DNA from: Puccinia triticina | Lineage: Eukaryota; Basidiomycota; Pucciniomycetes; Pucciniales; Pucciniaceae | Length of the DNA stretch: 64,000 nucleotides | Assembly (NCBI RefSeq): GCF_026914185.1 | Contig: NC_070562.1 | Coordinates: forward strand, 5,270,001 to 5,334,000 | Direction of reading: 5' to 3' | Shown: positions 44,901 to 55,224 of the stretch, piece by piece | How the letters are laid out: every line of letters starts with the position of its first letter | Numbering within the stretch: position 1 is the first letter of the stretch | Position numbers and translations under genes: made by a program | The notes under the pieces: generated by a model | Database searches by the model: none | What the model saw: only the letters and a program-made list of their open reading frames with translations | What the model was told of the DNA's origin: nothing

Positions 44901-45769
44901 AAGCTCAACACATATTGGGCATCAAGCTAACCCGAAAATCGGCCAACCACATTCTTCTCAATCAAGAGTCTTACACACAGTCAATCCTCGACAACTACGG
45001 CATGAACGACTGTTGGACAACTCCTACTCCAATGGTTGCTAACACACGCCTTGTCAAATGCTCCGACGCGGATCACAAGGCCTTTCTGCAACTGAAAATC
45101 AACTACCGGGAAGCCCTCGGTCTTCTCAACTATCTCTCGGTATCCACACGTCCAGACATTGCTTTCACGGTATCACAACTATCACAACATCTGGAAAAAC
45201 CCGGGATGATTCACTGGAAAGCGGTTCAGCATCTCCTGCGATACCTGGCTGGGACCAAACACCACGGCATTCTCCTTGACGGCTCAGGGGATCTTGGCGA
45301 CGTATGCATCTATACCGACGCTGACTTTGCCAACTGCGCCGACGATCGACGCTCGTACTCGGGCTATGTCACACTTCTAGGCGGTAATCTTTTGTCTTGG
45401 CGTTCGAAGAAGCAGCAAACAGTGTCTACCTCGACGACAGAGGCAGAATATCGCGCGCTCTTCGAGGGAGTTCAAGAATCGGTCTGGCTTAAATATCTAT
45501 TCCGGAGCTTGGCTGTCACCTTCACTCGCAAGTTTGAAATATTCGTCGACAACCAGAGCGCAATCGCTCTGGCAACGAATCCAATCTTCCAACAACGCTC
45601 AAAACACATTGACATCTTATACCATTGGCTCCGCGAAATTCACGACACAGGGTTAATTCACATCAATTACATCTCAACAAGCAAGATGAAAGCGGACATG
45701 TGCACAAAGGCACTCGGACGGCAGAAACACATTGAAGTCATTACCGATCTCAAGATAACCCGGCAATGA
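41954..45769 (+). CDS. Copia gag-pol polyprotein, 1271 residues, with in-frame deletion
   Basis: Begins MSEHKSVLQSL and ends at TGA 45767-45769. Order: gag (residues 1-260), knuckle-like CSPGEHNP...H...C (about 235), protease LDSGAS (about 304), CDACSLSKSHQ (about 364), integrase core acidic residues in YMDLSG, VIFDGGGEF and SVAERGN, reverse transcriptase with VYVDDMIIIS, RNase H with YTDADFANC and STTEAEYRAL. Only about 60 residues separate the protease and CxxC motifs, against about 160 in Copia element 1. The C-terminal part of protease and the two His of the integrase zinc finger are therefore missing without a frameshift. Translation is uninterrupted, but protein processing and integration are doubtful without help. 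Confidence 0.93.
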   Translation: MSEHKSVLQSLDNIPFSTWKGQIKGYLQIQGLKMYIDAIVALPEGSAKQLIHNKEMGKAAGILSLYLGQRYRTQFIKPKNKNNPRVIWLLIEEHFEAKTGDNQAKVVQEFFSINFKGEDVASFLSDLDAHLSNIAAVGVKIVKAPAEFTLHETWMSEFLLSRVPKSLSIRDILITKRPLTINTLQELLERKRRDMVASPSTSKPTSAIKQESALAASGKSNANTNNWPVCSPGEHNPATKHSAADCKQLRKKKKHTAKAATTHQSDGDEDDDHDSSSISTTSSGLICIRQALSAVKSSDVCFLDSGASHHMFSDRSRFTDYHKRSTLISLADGNTLTSAGKGFVKIVANDSTTLKLKAGKIVCDACSLSKSHQLPFPGSLPEATRPLEYVYMDLSGRINPRSFGGKEYYFKITDYYTRYRHVYLLSKKSETFSFFLQYYNEVTNHHSSNIKTVIFDGGGEFNSNEFLEFLKEKGITVQVTAPYTPQQNSVAERGNRSTSEKARCMLKQAGLPSEYWGEAVSTAVLLENITPMRKLKWDTPHNRWFGSPFNPSRLKPFGCLAYVNIPKQLRDGKFGDTAKKGLLVGYQLGTHNWRVLLPGGKVERCHDVAFVVTEFPGVSIFSPADPSYQFDPLTPLEFDEISETSPQDIGSSDSMNDVLDWRSAEDEFDLDAPQIDVNSFFERPDPLDEPQPPTPRPNSTSEPQSNFNSSTTLSRPKPGYDILLTSNKAPQDISSAIDPSHILHTKRRANLARALSASDIPRTHREAMLSSESSLWTQAIDSELAAMTDLKVWSIEIMPGDESLLGTVWVFRKKKDAEGVVVKFKARLCAQGSRQKVDEVGFTYAPTGRSTSLRAALIVGLSRGYKIHQMDAKNAFLNGKLKETVYLRPPPGLDVPKGYCLKLHKAIYGLKQAPRVWYAELKIFFQSIRFRPSPADPCLFTSEVPGWECFVHVYVDDMIIISHDVNRFKKLISSAFRMEDLGEAQHILGIKLTRKSANHILLNQESYTQSILDNYGMNDCWTTPTPMVANTRLVKCSDADHKAFLQLKINYREALGLLNYLSVSTRPDIAFTVSQLSQHLEKPGMIHWKAVQHLLRYLAGTKHHGILLDGSGDLGDVCIYTDADFANCADDRRSYSGYVTLLGGNLLSWRSKKQQTVSTSTTEAEYRALFEGVQESVWLKYLFRSLAVTFTRKFEIFVDNQSAIALATNPIFQQRSKHIDILYHWLREIHDTGLIHINYISTSKMKADMCTKALGRQKHIEVITDLKITRQ

Positions 45770-45780
45770 GAGAGGGGGGG
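45770..45780 (+). promoter_or_regulatory. Polypurine tract of Copia element 2
   Basis: GAGAGGGGGGG ends exactly at the first base of the 3' LTR, right after the stop codon of gag-pol. Confidence 0.8.
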
Positions 45781-46382
45781 TATTGAGGCACCTCAAATAC
45801 GGTAACGCTCTCATTTACCGTGCTGCGGGTTTGAACCGGTTAGGTTTGAGTTTAGGTTGATGAGACAGGACAACCCTAATGTAGATGTACTTAGTTCAAT
45901 ATCATTTTCACTCCGTTGTACTACATTCATCTTCATTACTTGTCAATCCAACCAACTCACTCAAGCTTCATCACTCGGTTCGCAGGTATGCCCGACTCCT
46001 CTCATCTTTGTCATTCGTTATCTCGGTCATTGTCTCTTCTCACACTGTTCTTCATCTTGTATCAGGTGTGCCTCCACCTGATTCGCCCGTCTGACTGTTC
46101 GCTGTTAGCTCACAGCATCCTCGCTGCCATAGGTTAGTATCATTGTATTCACCACATTCATCTTCATTACTTGTCAATCCAACCAACTCACTCAAGCTTC
46201 ATCACTCGGTTCGCAGGTGTGCCTCCACCTGATTCGCCCGTCTGACTGTTCGCTGTTAGCTCACAGCATCCTCGCTGCCATAGGTGTGCCTCCACCTGAT
46301 TCGCCCGTCTGACTGTTCGCTGTTAGCTCACAGCATCCTCGCTGCCATAGTTCGCAGTTTGCCCCCTGCCTGTCGTCCATTA
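45781..46382 (+). repeat. 3' LTR of Copia element 2
   Basis: 602 bp. It carries three copies of the 67-bp unit (starts near 46065, 46216, 46283), one fewer than the 5' LTR, accounting exactly for the 67-bp length difference. Confidence 0.93.
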
Positions 46383-46387
46383 TATGG

Positions 46388-46663
46388 TACAGGCCTAACT
46401 ACCTCCGGTTGAGGCCGGCGAAGTGATAATGCCATTCTTGATGGTTTTTACAAATCCTAGCTTGGAGCACCAAATTGAGCTCTCGGCTTTGTGCTTCAAC
46501 GTAAATAGCTGCTTCTTGTTTCCCTCTGGCATGGTCCCATCGCCCAAACGGTTAGTCAATCAACATCCCCAATCCTCAATCCTCCAAAGGTTTCGCAAGC
46601 TCGCCAGTTCAAAACCTGCTCTAGGATTCAGGATCCAATTGCTTGCATCACCAGCTAGCCACT
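46388..46663. other. Gap between Copia element 2 and the Cys-rich gene
   Basis: Would contain the promoter and 5' leader of the gene at 46664. No distinct TATA box is seen. The retrotransposon LTR is close enough to influence it. Confidence 0.35.
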
Positions 46664-47113
46664 ATGCGTCTCATCGCCCCCATGATACCTCTGATTCTTG
46701 TCAACCTGTCGGTGATACTCAAGGTTCACAGCATGCATCGCAGACCTACCTGCACCGGTTGCCCCAACTTGTCCATTGTGTCTGGATACTGTGATCAATG
46801 CAGACCGCAAGGTGGCTACATATCCTACATCCAAAGTTATTGCACCCAGTGCGGAAGATCACGGAAGGAACCTGTAAGAAAATGCTCATCATGGTGCAAC
46901 CAGCGGCCCAATAATTCTTGGCACTCCACAGGCTGCTCTGACTCCACGTCAATTACAACTGAAGAAAGCACAGAAGGAGTATTGTGTACCCTCTGTCAAC
47001 AGCAGCACATGCGCAGCTGCAGGAAGATAAAGTGTCTCACATGCCATGCCACCCACCCAGACATGATTGGTTGTGTTCAGCTGTGCCAAGGTTGCACCCA
47101 GGCACTCCAATGA
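46664..47113 (+). CDS. Cysteine-rich secreted protein candidate (effector-like)
   Basis: A 149-residue frame starting MRLIAPMIPLILVNLSVILK, a good signal peptide (basic residue, then about 17 hydrophobic residues), with likely cleavage near VHS-MH. The mature part has about 17 Cys, many as CxxC pairs: TCTGC, YCDQC, YCTQC, LCTLC, KCLTC, LCQGC. No domain is recognised. Paired CxxC could mean zinc binding or disulfides. Small Cys-rich secreted proteins are typical effector candidates in rusts, but function is unproven. An in-frame ATG lies seven codons upstream (46643); the later start is preferred because it gives the cleaner signal peptide. It begins about 280 bp beyond the 3' LTR of Copia element 2. 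No intron is needed. Confidence 0.55.
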   Translation: MRLIAPMIPLILVNLSVILKVHSMHRRPTCTGCPNLSIVSGYCDQCRPQGGYISYIQSYCTQCGRSRKEPVRKCSSWCNQRPNNSWHSTGCSDSTSITTEESTEGVLCTLCQQQHMRSCRKIKCLTCHATHPDMIGCVQLCQGCTQALQ

Positions 47114-47281
47114 ATCAAAAGCATCTCCATCCACAATCCTCGAAGCACTGAACAGCAAATTCCAGAATGTGGTTAAATCAACACTGAAACTGTTTGGATC
47201 CCGGGAACAGTATTGGTCAGCATTGGCCCAAAATCCGTTACAATATTTTTGGATTGGATTTGATATAAGACAAAAAAGTCT

Positions 47282-47690
47282 TTGAGGATGGGATGCGCGT
47301 TAGACACAAGCTTAGGGAGCAGTGACAACAAGCAGATGAGAGCAAACCTTTGAGGATGGGATGCGCGTTAGACACAAGCTTAGGGAGAGGTGACAACGAG
47401 CAGACGAGAGCAAACCTGTAGACGGTGAGTCAAAGGGAGCAGTGAGTTTGAGGCGAACAAGTGTTGAGTGTTGATTACTTAGGCACACCTTTGAGGATGG
47501 GATGCGCGTTAGACACAAGCTTAGGGAGCGGTGACAACGAGCAGACAAGAGCAAAACTAAAAGAAGAGCCTACAGTGAGAACAGGAGATAATGAAGTGAA
47601 AAGATGGAAACGGACCTGTAGATGGTGAGTCAAAGGGAGCAGTGAGTTTGAGGCAAACAAGTGTTGAGTGTTAAAGAAACCGGAACAAGT
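47282..47690. repeat. Tandem repeats of 60-80-bp units
   Basis: CTTTGAGGATGGGATGCGCG with TTAGACACAAGCTTAGGGAG occurs three times (47282, 47348, 47488). GTGAGTCAAAGGGAGCAGTG with a following CAAGTGTTGAGTGTT occurs twice (47424, 47625). The two unit types alternate, a small higher-order repeat. No gene. Confidence 0.8.
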
Positions 47691-49320
47691 GGAAACAGGG
47701 ATCGGACTTTAACATGACAACTAGGTTAGGCGACAAAGTAGACTGCGGACTCAGAGTGTGAATATCACTATGTACATGCTTGTGACACCAGAGAAACAGG
47801 GACCGTCTAATATTTGATTGGCCTACCATTCCAATACACCTGTTGAGAATGATGGGGATCAGACGGCTGATACTGGGCAATACAGCTGGTATTGGCCTCT
47901 GTTCCAATACTTTTTATTGAATTTCCCCTTTGATCTGATACACAAAGTTGATGAAATTGTGTATTGGGTGGGTGAGCAATCCAATCCTTGGTATCACCAA
48001 TAAAATCCATGTATCAGAACAGTTGTAGCATTGGTTGTATTAATCAGTTGGCCTTTCAAGTAACTCAATGTGGGCCTTGCATAATGAAATCTTGTACCTA
48101 GAGGAAGGAAATTGATGTAGAAATTAATCACATTTTTTTTTTTTTATAATATAAACAACAAGAAAAGCAAAGATAACAAAGGAAAAAAGTAAGAAAGTAA
48201 GAAATCAAAAGAGAAAAAAGCTGAAAAGTTAAAAAGGTAATAAATGGGGAGGGAAGCTGAAATTATTTTTCAAAAAAAAACTTCTTGTATGAATTGGGGC
48301 ATGTATGGAAATATGTATTGGACTGGTTCTCCAAAAGTTCTCCCAACCCTGTCTGGTTTTGAGCTTGGCAGTGGACATGGACACCAATTTAAAACCTTCA
48401 GAAACTGGTCATGGTTTCTAAACAGGGGGCACTGGTGCACCATGCAGGTTATTTCAGTTGGTACCTTCAGCCTTATGCTGTCCAATCCAATGGAGCTAAT
48501 AGCAACAGAGCAGCAGATACCAACAATTCCCCAATCTCAAGTTGTTCTCACTGGCAAGGCTGACCAAGTCCACCTAAATTGTGAACATAGGGTGGTATTT
48601 GGGTGTTTTTTCCCTCTCATTTTGTAAGATCCCCCGGGGGTTGACTATGGGCACCCAATGAGGCCCGGTGAACTGAACCTGCCAGCCTCATACAGGAGAA
48701 GTGTTTCAGGGATGGGTGCCAATTTTACTTGTGATTTGGCACTCTGCACTCCCCAATAATGTAAACAGGATATAAACAAACAAGATCAAAAACGGTCTGA
48801 TTAAAATGTGACATCACTTCTACAAGTAATTGTAACAATGACAATCTGTTGTATTACTTTTATTGGTAAAGCTGTTTGATCTTAGTGCTTTTGGGGGCCC
48901 TGTGTGAAACTTTGTTGAATTTGTTCTTTTTTGAGTGTTTGTGATATTTGATCAGGAGATGGCTGGCTTTGGATGGCCCCTGAAATGGGAGAACAGTACA
49001 GTCTAGATATCTGTAGTGTGGTACTCTAGTGCAGACTGAAAAAAATTAATTCTTAGGACATGTCTTACTGGTGTGTGTTATATGATTGTGTTTGGTGGAT
49101 AGAATGGTTTTTGATTGTCGATTTAATGATAATTAAGTCGACACAGTTTGGAAGAAACAGTTAGAAGATGAGTGAGTTGGAGTGGTGCTAGCTAGTAGTT
49201 GGAAAGTGTTCGATGGAGGGTGTTCTTCGGATTATGTAAGCAGCTGCAGCCCCCAGCCTCGCCCGATCAGCTGTTGACCGCCAAAAGCCATCGAGAACGA
49301 CGACGAACGAGCGGAGCACC
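47691..49320. other. Intergenic DNA upstream of the transportin gene
   Basis: AT-rich with poly-T/poly-A (48130-48290) and short TATTGG-type repeats near 47830-48000. A 127-codon frame at 48244-48627 has no signal, domain or codon pattern to support it. The last 200 bases, with GC content rising from about 49230, form the likely 5' leader and promoter of the transportin gene. Confidence 0.45.
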
Positions 49321-49511
49321 ATGGCCAACGCAAACGCAATCGCAATCGCAGACGCAAACGCAATCGCAAGCTGGATGCCCCAGCCAGACGGACTCGCCCA
49401 GCTGCTCACCTGTCTCAGGAACTCAGACTCCGCCGACACCACCATCCAGCAGTCAGTCACCAAGGTAAACAGCCCAGCACACTCCCACTGCCCAGAACCA
49501 GAACCACTGAC

Positions 49512-49558
<47 letters not shown>

Positions 49559-50639
49559 CCTCCAGCAACTAGATTCATTCAACCAGGTGCCCGACTACAA
49601 CTCCTATCTCGCCTACATCCTCGCAAGCATGCCCCAGGAGGAGGCCCGCGTCCGATCGGTCGCCGGGCTCATCCTCAAAAACAACCTCCGCCGCCTGCCC
49701 TACCACCACCACCACCACCCCCACAGCCAGGACCCCGACAGCATCTCCGGCCCCTCGCTCGCCGGCGCCCAGCAGCAGATCCTCGAATACGTCAAGTCCT
49801 CCGTCCTCGCCTCCGGCCTGCTCTCCGACCCCACCCCGATGCTCCGGGGAACCGCCGGCACGCTCATCTCGACCATCGTCATGCAGTTCGGCCCAGAGTC
49901 CTGGCCCCAGGCACTCCAGACACTCATCGAACTCACCGAGGCTAACGAGCCCCTCGGCAAGGAGGGCGCCTTCTCGACCCTCTCCAAGATCTGCGAGGAC
50001 GTCCCCCGGAAGCTCGAGCAGATGTCCATCAACGGCATCCGCGTCCTCGACATCATGGTCCCCCGGCTCATCAACCATCTCAAAAACCCCTCAGACTCCC
50101 GCATCCGCGCCTACGCACTCATCTGTCTCAACCCGTTCATCCAGACCGGCGCCGACGGCAGCCTCACCGACAACCTCCAGCCGTACGTCGAGGCCCTCTT
50201 CCTCTCCGCCAGCGACCGCTCCCCCGAGGTCCGCAAGAACGTCTGCTCCTCCCTCGTCAGCCTGCTCAGCTCGAACCCGGACGTCCTGATCCCGAACCTC
50301 TCCCAGACGGTCGACTTCATGCTCTACTCGACCCAGGAGAGCGACGAGAGCGTGGCCCTCGAGGCCTGCGAGTTCTGGCTGGCCTTCGGCGAAGACGTCC
50401 GGCTGAAGAACTATCTGGCAGGATACCTCGAAAAGATCGTGCCCGTGCTGCTCAAGGGGATGATCTACTCGGAGGAAGACCTGCTGATCCTCGACAACGA
50501 CGACGAAGACGAGGCCGTGCCCGATCGGCAGCAGGACATCAAGCCCCGCTTCTACGGCTCCAAAGACCCCCGCAGCCAGCTCGACGACCCCGCCTCCGCC
50601 TCCTCCTCCTCACCCACCCCGGACACTACCAATAACAAC

Positions 50640-50673
<34 letters not shown>

Positions 50674-52933
50674 AGAACGGGGAAGACGATAACGAGGAGA
50701 GCGAACTCGATGAGGACGGCGACTCGGACGAGGACGACCTGTACGCCGAATGGAACCTCAGGAAATGCAGCGCCGCGGCCCTCGACGTCATCGCCGTCAA
50801 CTTCGAAAACAGTCTGCTCGACTACCTCCTACCCATCCTCAAAGAATACCTGTTCCAGCCCAAGTGGGAGCACAAAGAAGCCGCCATCCTGGCCCTCGGG
50901 GCCATCGCCGAAGGTATCTCTCTCTCTCTCTCTCTCCCGCATTTCACTCCTTATCTTCGCTCACAATCGGCATTTCTCTTTAGGTTGTTTGACGGGCATG
51001 GAGCCCCATCTGCCCACGCTGGTCCCGATCCTTCTCGACTGCTTGAAGGACCGGAAAGCGCTGGTCCGGTCGATCACCTGCTGGACGCTGGGGCGATACT
51101 CGAGCTGGATCATCGCGCCGGGCGCGACGAGTGCGGAGCACAAACATACCGTCTTCCTGCCCGTCATGGAAGGTGTGAGTCTACACCCCGGATACCTAAT
51201 GCTTGGGCGAGGCGGAAGAGAGAGAGAGAGAGACTGACGGAGTGGCTGTTTCTCTCCAAAACTAGCTTCTGACGTGCGTGTTGGACAAGAACAAGCGGGT
51301 GCAAGAGGCCGGATGCAGCGCGTTTGCGACCCTCGAAGAAGAGGCGGGCGAGGAGCTGGAGCCCTACCTGTTACCGATCCTGAGCAGCTTGGTGACGGCG
51401 TTCCGGAAGTACCAGCACAAGAACCTGCTGATCCTGTATGACGCGCTAGGCACGCTCGCGGATTCGGTGGGGACGTCGTTAGCGAAGCCGGAGCTCTTGC
51501 AGATCCTGATGCCCTCGCTGATCGAGCGCTGGCAGAAGCTAGGGGACGACGAGCAAGATCTGATCCCGCTGTTGGAGTGTCTGTCGTCGGTGGTGATCGC
51601 GATCGGGCCGGCGTTCGGGCCCTATGCGCCGGCCGTCTTCGAGCGCTGTGTGCGGCTGGTGGCCACCAGTCTGGAGGGATATGCGCTCTGTTGCAAGCAC
51701 CCGGGCGAGTTCGAGCCCCCGGATAAGACCTTCCTCATCGTGGCGCTCGACCTGCTCAGCGGGCTCACCCAGGGTCTGGGTCCCCTGGCCGCGCCGTTCT
51801 ACGAGGCCAACCAAAACCAACAGATGGGTGCCGGATACGCCGCCGTGTCTGTTGTCGGAGGGAGCGATTCGTCAGCAGCCCAGGGCATGGACGCCGTCCC
51901 CTCATCCACCCATGGCCCGCTCCCCCCCATCCTCTCCCTCCTAGGCACCTGCCTCAACGCCGACTTCCCCGAACCCTCCGTCCGTCAATCCGCCTTCGCC
52001 CTCGTCGGCGATTGCGCTATCTCTTGCTACCATCTCCTCGAATCCTTCCTCCCCCAATTCATGCCCCAGATCATCCGCCAGATCGACGTCGAGGCCCCCA
52101 TCACGCTCACCAGTGTCTGCAACAACGCCGCCTGGGCCGCCGGCGAAATCGCCATCAAAGCCGGTCCGTCTCCCTCCCAGCCCCTCCCCCTCCCAAAAAA
52201 AAAACAGCTGATCTTTGAAAAAAATCGTTTGTGTAGGTGATAAGATGGCCGGGTTCATCGAGCCCCTGTTGAGCCGCTTGGTCCCCGTGCTGAACTCGAA
52301 CAGGGTCGCGCGGAGCTTGACGGAGAACTCGGCGGTGACGATCGGCCGTCTGTCGCTCGCTTGTCCCCAGCTCATCGCCCCGCACATCGACCAGTTCATC
52401 CGGCAATGGTAAAACCCCCCCTCGTTTCCGGCGCTCTTCTCCTCTGCTTGTCTGTTGATTGTTTTCGTGTTGGGTGTGTGTGTGTGTGGGCGCGGGATAG
52501 GTGTCAGGCGTTGGCGGAGATCAAGGATAACGACGAGAAGGACTCGGCGTTCCGGGGGATGTGTCTGGCCATGTTGAGTCCCTCTGCCCTGCCCATCGGC
52601 CCTCTGTATTTCGCTCACATGCTGTCTCTTTTGGTCTGGCCGCGGCGCGCAGAGAGATCAACCCGCACGGGCTGACGGACGCCTTCGGCTTCTGGCTGAA
52701 CGCCGTCGGCCGCTGGAGCCGGCCGTCCACCGAGCTCAACCTCAAGTTCAAAAGCGTTCGTCTCTCCCCCCCCCTTTCCTCCGCCCACACCCGTTGCTGA
52801 TCGTCGCTTGTCCTTGGCCGTTTAGTTGTTGCATGCGTTCAAGAACGCCATGGGCGAGAACCAGTGGGCCGTCACCATGACCAGCCTCACCCCGCAGACC
52901 GCCCAGCGTCTCCAGCTCCTATATCAAGTCTGA
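49321..52933 (+). CDS. Transportin (karyopherin beta-2, Kap104-type nuclear import receptor)
   Basis: Eight exons by eye: 49321-49464, 49566-50913, 50984-51174, 51266-52163, 52237-52408, 52501-52577, 52655-52755 and 52826-52933, giving about 1012 residues with phases closing. Matches to transportin run end to end: [48 protein letters not shown], an acidic H8 loop with [97 protein letters not shown], ending LLYQV. It is a HEAT-repeat receptor importing PY-NLS cargo and binding Ran-GTP. Low-complexity insertions (five His near 49710; twelve Gln then acidic residues at 50640-50750) lengthen it beyond about 900 residues. The intron at 52578-52654 has a weak GTCCCT donor, so exons 6-7 are least certain. 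Confidence 0.92.
49514..49560 (+). repeat. Poly-C tract followed by CA repeats in transportin intron 1
   Basis: About 31 consecutive C, then roughly eight CA dinucleotides, filling the space where a polypyrimidine tract and 3' splice site (CCTCCAG) would lie. The opposite strand is a long G run with G-quadruplex potential. Confidence 0.9.
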
Positions 52934-53929
52934 ACCCCCCCTCTCTTCTCTCTTGTCCCTTGTTGTGTGTGTGTGTGGCCCTGCGCTCGCTTCTGTCCCT
53001 CTTGACTCGTACATTCACCTCCCCTTCTCCTCCGCTTAGTTCCCGTCCTTTTTGTGTTGCTGCTCGCTCTTGTCTCTCCTCTCTTGCCCCCTGTCACTTG
53101 TTTTTTTCCCCTTTCTGTTCTTTTATATACATATATACACGCATGCACTGTGATCCTTCGCCATCTATCCTTCCAAGCCACCCGAGATCGCTGCCGATCT
53201 CCCTCTCAATGGTGTCGGAGATCTGGGTGCTGGTTGTCGGAGGGCCGCCGGGTCGGGCACGGGTGTTGGGGGCACGAGGGCTGCCTTGGTAGCGGTGGGT
53301 GGGCTGTGGGCGGACTTTCGAGGGCCTGCGGCCCCGGCTTGGAGGACACGGCAGCCCGGCAGCCTTGGCCGCAGAGGAAGACACGCGAGGACCCACACCC
53401 GCGCGCCGCCATCCTGCAGCCAAGCTATATAGTCTTGCCTTCCATCCTGGATCTAGAAAGATCGCCTGCTTGCCCTGGCCGGCCATGGCACTCGCCGGGA
53501 ACAAGGACCAGCAGCAAGACGCGCCGCGCAGGTCACTCCCATCTCCTCTTTTCCGTGCTTCCTGCTGCTCCCGACGTTTCCGGGGCCGGCCTCGGCCACT
53601 CGCAGCCGTCAGGAGGCGATGGAAAGACATGCTGTCGACTTGCACAGTCCATCATCCAGTTAAAAGATTGACTTTTTTGGGGGGGAGTCGTCTCGCCTTT
53701 CGCTGGCCATCAGATACAACCAACCTGCTCGCTAGCGCCAAAAGAGACACGTCTTGGCCGGGCTTTCGTTGGCCCATGTGCCCAATCCGTGTGTGCAGCT
53801 CGGGCCGTTTTTCCTCTCTTTTGTCGCTCGTTCGCCATCGCGGTTGACTGGTGAAAGGGGGCTACAATGCAAAGGAAAGCCAGGGTTTTTTGGGGATATG
53901 CTTGGACGCAGGAAGCCAGGATGGATCTT
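52934..53929. other. Transportin 3' flank and unassigned GC-rich DNA
   Basis: Pyrimidine-rich (52934-53110), then GC-rich. Frames of 180-205 codons are open on both strands at 53054-53847, which reflects base composition. No signal, domain or splice pattern singles one out. Confidence 0.4.
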
Positions 53930-54315
53930 GCTCACAACCGACTGATGACCCCTATCCGGCGGAAGATCTGGAGCCTCGAAGACTCGGTCGGCAAGCTCGT
54001 ACATCGGAAATGGCCTATTTTGGAGGAACCGCATGTGGGGGTACCTGTCCCAGATGCTCTAGTCGGCGGCCAGAGTCGAGCTTTTCGAGTCCCAGGTAAA
54101 GCCGGGCTGGTGCCTCAGAATGCGGGAGTTCAAGAAGACATCCCGGATGTACACGCCCGCTGGTTCTGGAGCTGGATGAGCTTCAGATTCGCGCCGATGG
54201 ATTTGTTGAACTTGGCCCGGGCCGGATCCACTTTCATGCCGTGTGTTGTATCTTGCCTGCCTCGATTCGTTCATCGATGAGCTCGAGCAGCTTAGTTCTT
54301 CTCGCGGCCATCCAC
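53930..54315 (-). pseudogene. Myb/SANT-like domain remnant
   Basis: On the minus strand: RRTKLLELIDERIEAGK (from about 54310), KVDPARAKFNKSIGANLK in a shifted frame (about 54235-54165), GFTWDSKSSTLAAD (ending 54059), an in-frame TAG (54056-54058), then SIWDRYPHMRFLQNRPFPMYELADRVFE. This is the order of the Myb/SANT-like DNA-binding domain of plant and fungal proteins, many transposon-derived: W/F...G.TWD....T..AD...WD.Y...P....F..+PFP.Y. At least one frameshift and one stop show it is decayed. No second domain is seen. Confidence 0.65.
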
Positions 54316-55224
54316 CAAGGAGGAGGCGTCTTCTTGTCAGGTGGGCTTGACTTGTCCCCCATCCCTACAATATTTTATCCATGCGATCCGGATGATTATC
54401 ATCAGTCACCCCATCGGACCTGGTCGCTTGACTTGGATCAACTCTAAAAGCTCACATGTGAATTATTCCTCACGATTTTCCCCGTAGTGTGTTGCGTGGC
54501 AGCGGTGCTCTTTTGAAGCGTTTTTCCGTAGCACTTTTCGACTGGGTGGTCCGAAGGGCTTGGGGCTGGATAAGCAGCCATGTATGCTTTCCTATAGATG
54601 CACTTCTATTACTGGATAGCCCACTCCAGTTCAAGTGACAAGTGTCCAGCTAAATCTGGCACCACATGAGGTTACATACATATATGTTGTTTAGCTTAGA
54701 AATTTGCGGCAGCCTCTCTACTAACTCCCCAAGGTATGTTGTCAAGTGCGGGTCAAGAGAAATCTTTCCCATTCCACTGCTCTTTGCCTTTTGATCTTGG
54801 CGCAGCCCCCTAGGTCTATAGAGGGATTTTACTGGGTGGAGCTGAGATTGGAAGCCTTGGTTTGCCCCCTATGCATGTTTGGGGGGTCTCCAGGGTCCTG
54901 CAAGTGTGCAGACAGGTCTGAGTGGCAGCCCAGTCTAACTTAAAGAGCCTGAAACACCATAATCTCATGCAAGGAACCTACAACCTCGAGATTGGACTTG
55001 TAACATGATATAAAACTTTATTCCGCAGCCAAGGACTCTCAAAGGAAATGCCTAGCTACAAGCTTCCTCACCTCAATTTTTGGTAGCCTCAAAGGAAAAG
55101 GTGCATGTAGTAAAAATGAGCATAAAATGGGGGAGACGCCTGAAAGATATCTAAGAAGAACAAGAAATATATTTTTTGCCAGCTTGATTGGCAATTTGTT
55201 CAGTCCCTTCAATCATTTTTAGGC
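54316..55224. other. Intergenic, nothing recognised
   Basis: Only frames under 70 codons, no repeats of note. The final part would be the 3' flank of the gene at 55225. Confidence 0.4.

Larger units (their letters stand above)
41220..46382 (+). mobile_element. Ty1/Copia LTR retrotransposon, element 2 (young, uninterrupted frame)
   Basis: LTRs 41220-41888 and 45781-46382 are flanked by a perfect 5-bp duplication TATGG (41215-41219 and 46383-46387). Termini are TATTGAGG and CCATTA, a non-canonical TA...TA pair. A primer site for an initiator tRNA-Met half follows the 5' LTR, and a GAGAGGGGGGG tract precedes the 3' LTR. The LTRs look identical by eye except that the 5' LTR has one extra 67-bp unit. 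The single internal frame of 1271 codons has no stop but lacks part of protease/integrase. Confidence 0.95.

Noticed and set aside
48244..48627. 127-codon frame upstream of transportin
   Set aside because: Composition and context look intergenic; no signal peptide, domain or conserved pattern.
53054..53847. 205- and 182-codon frames downstream of transportin
   Set aside because: Open on both strands in GC-rich DNA; no domain, signal or splice structure.
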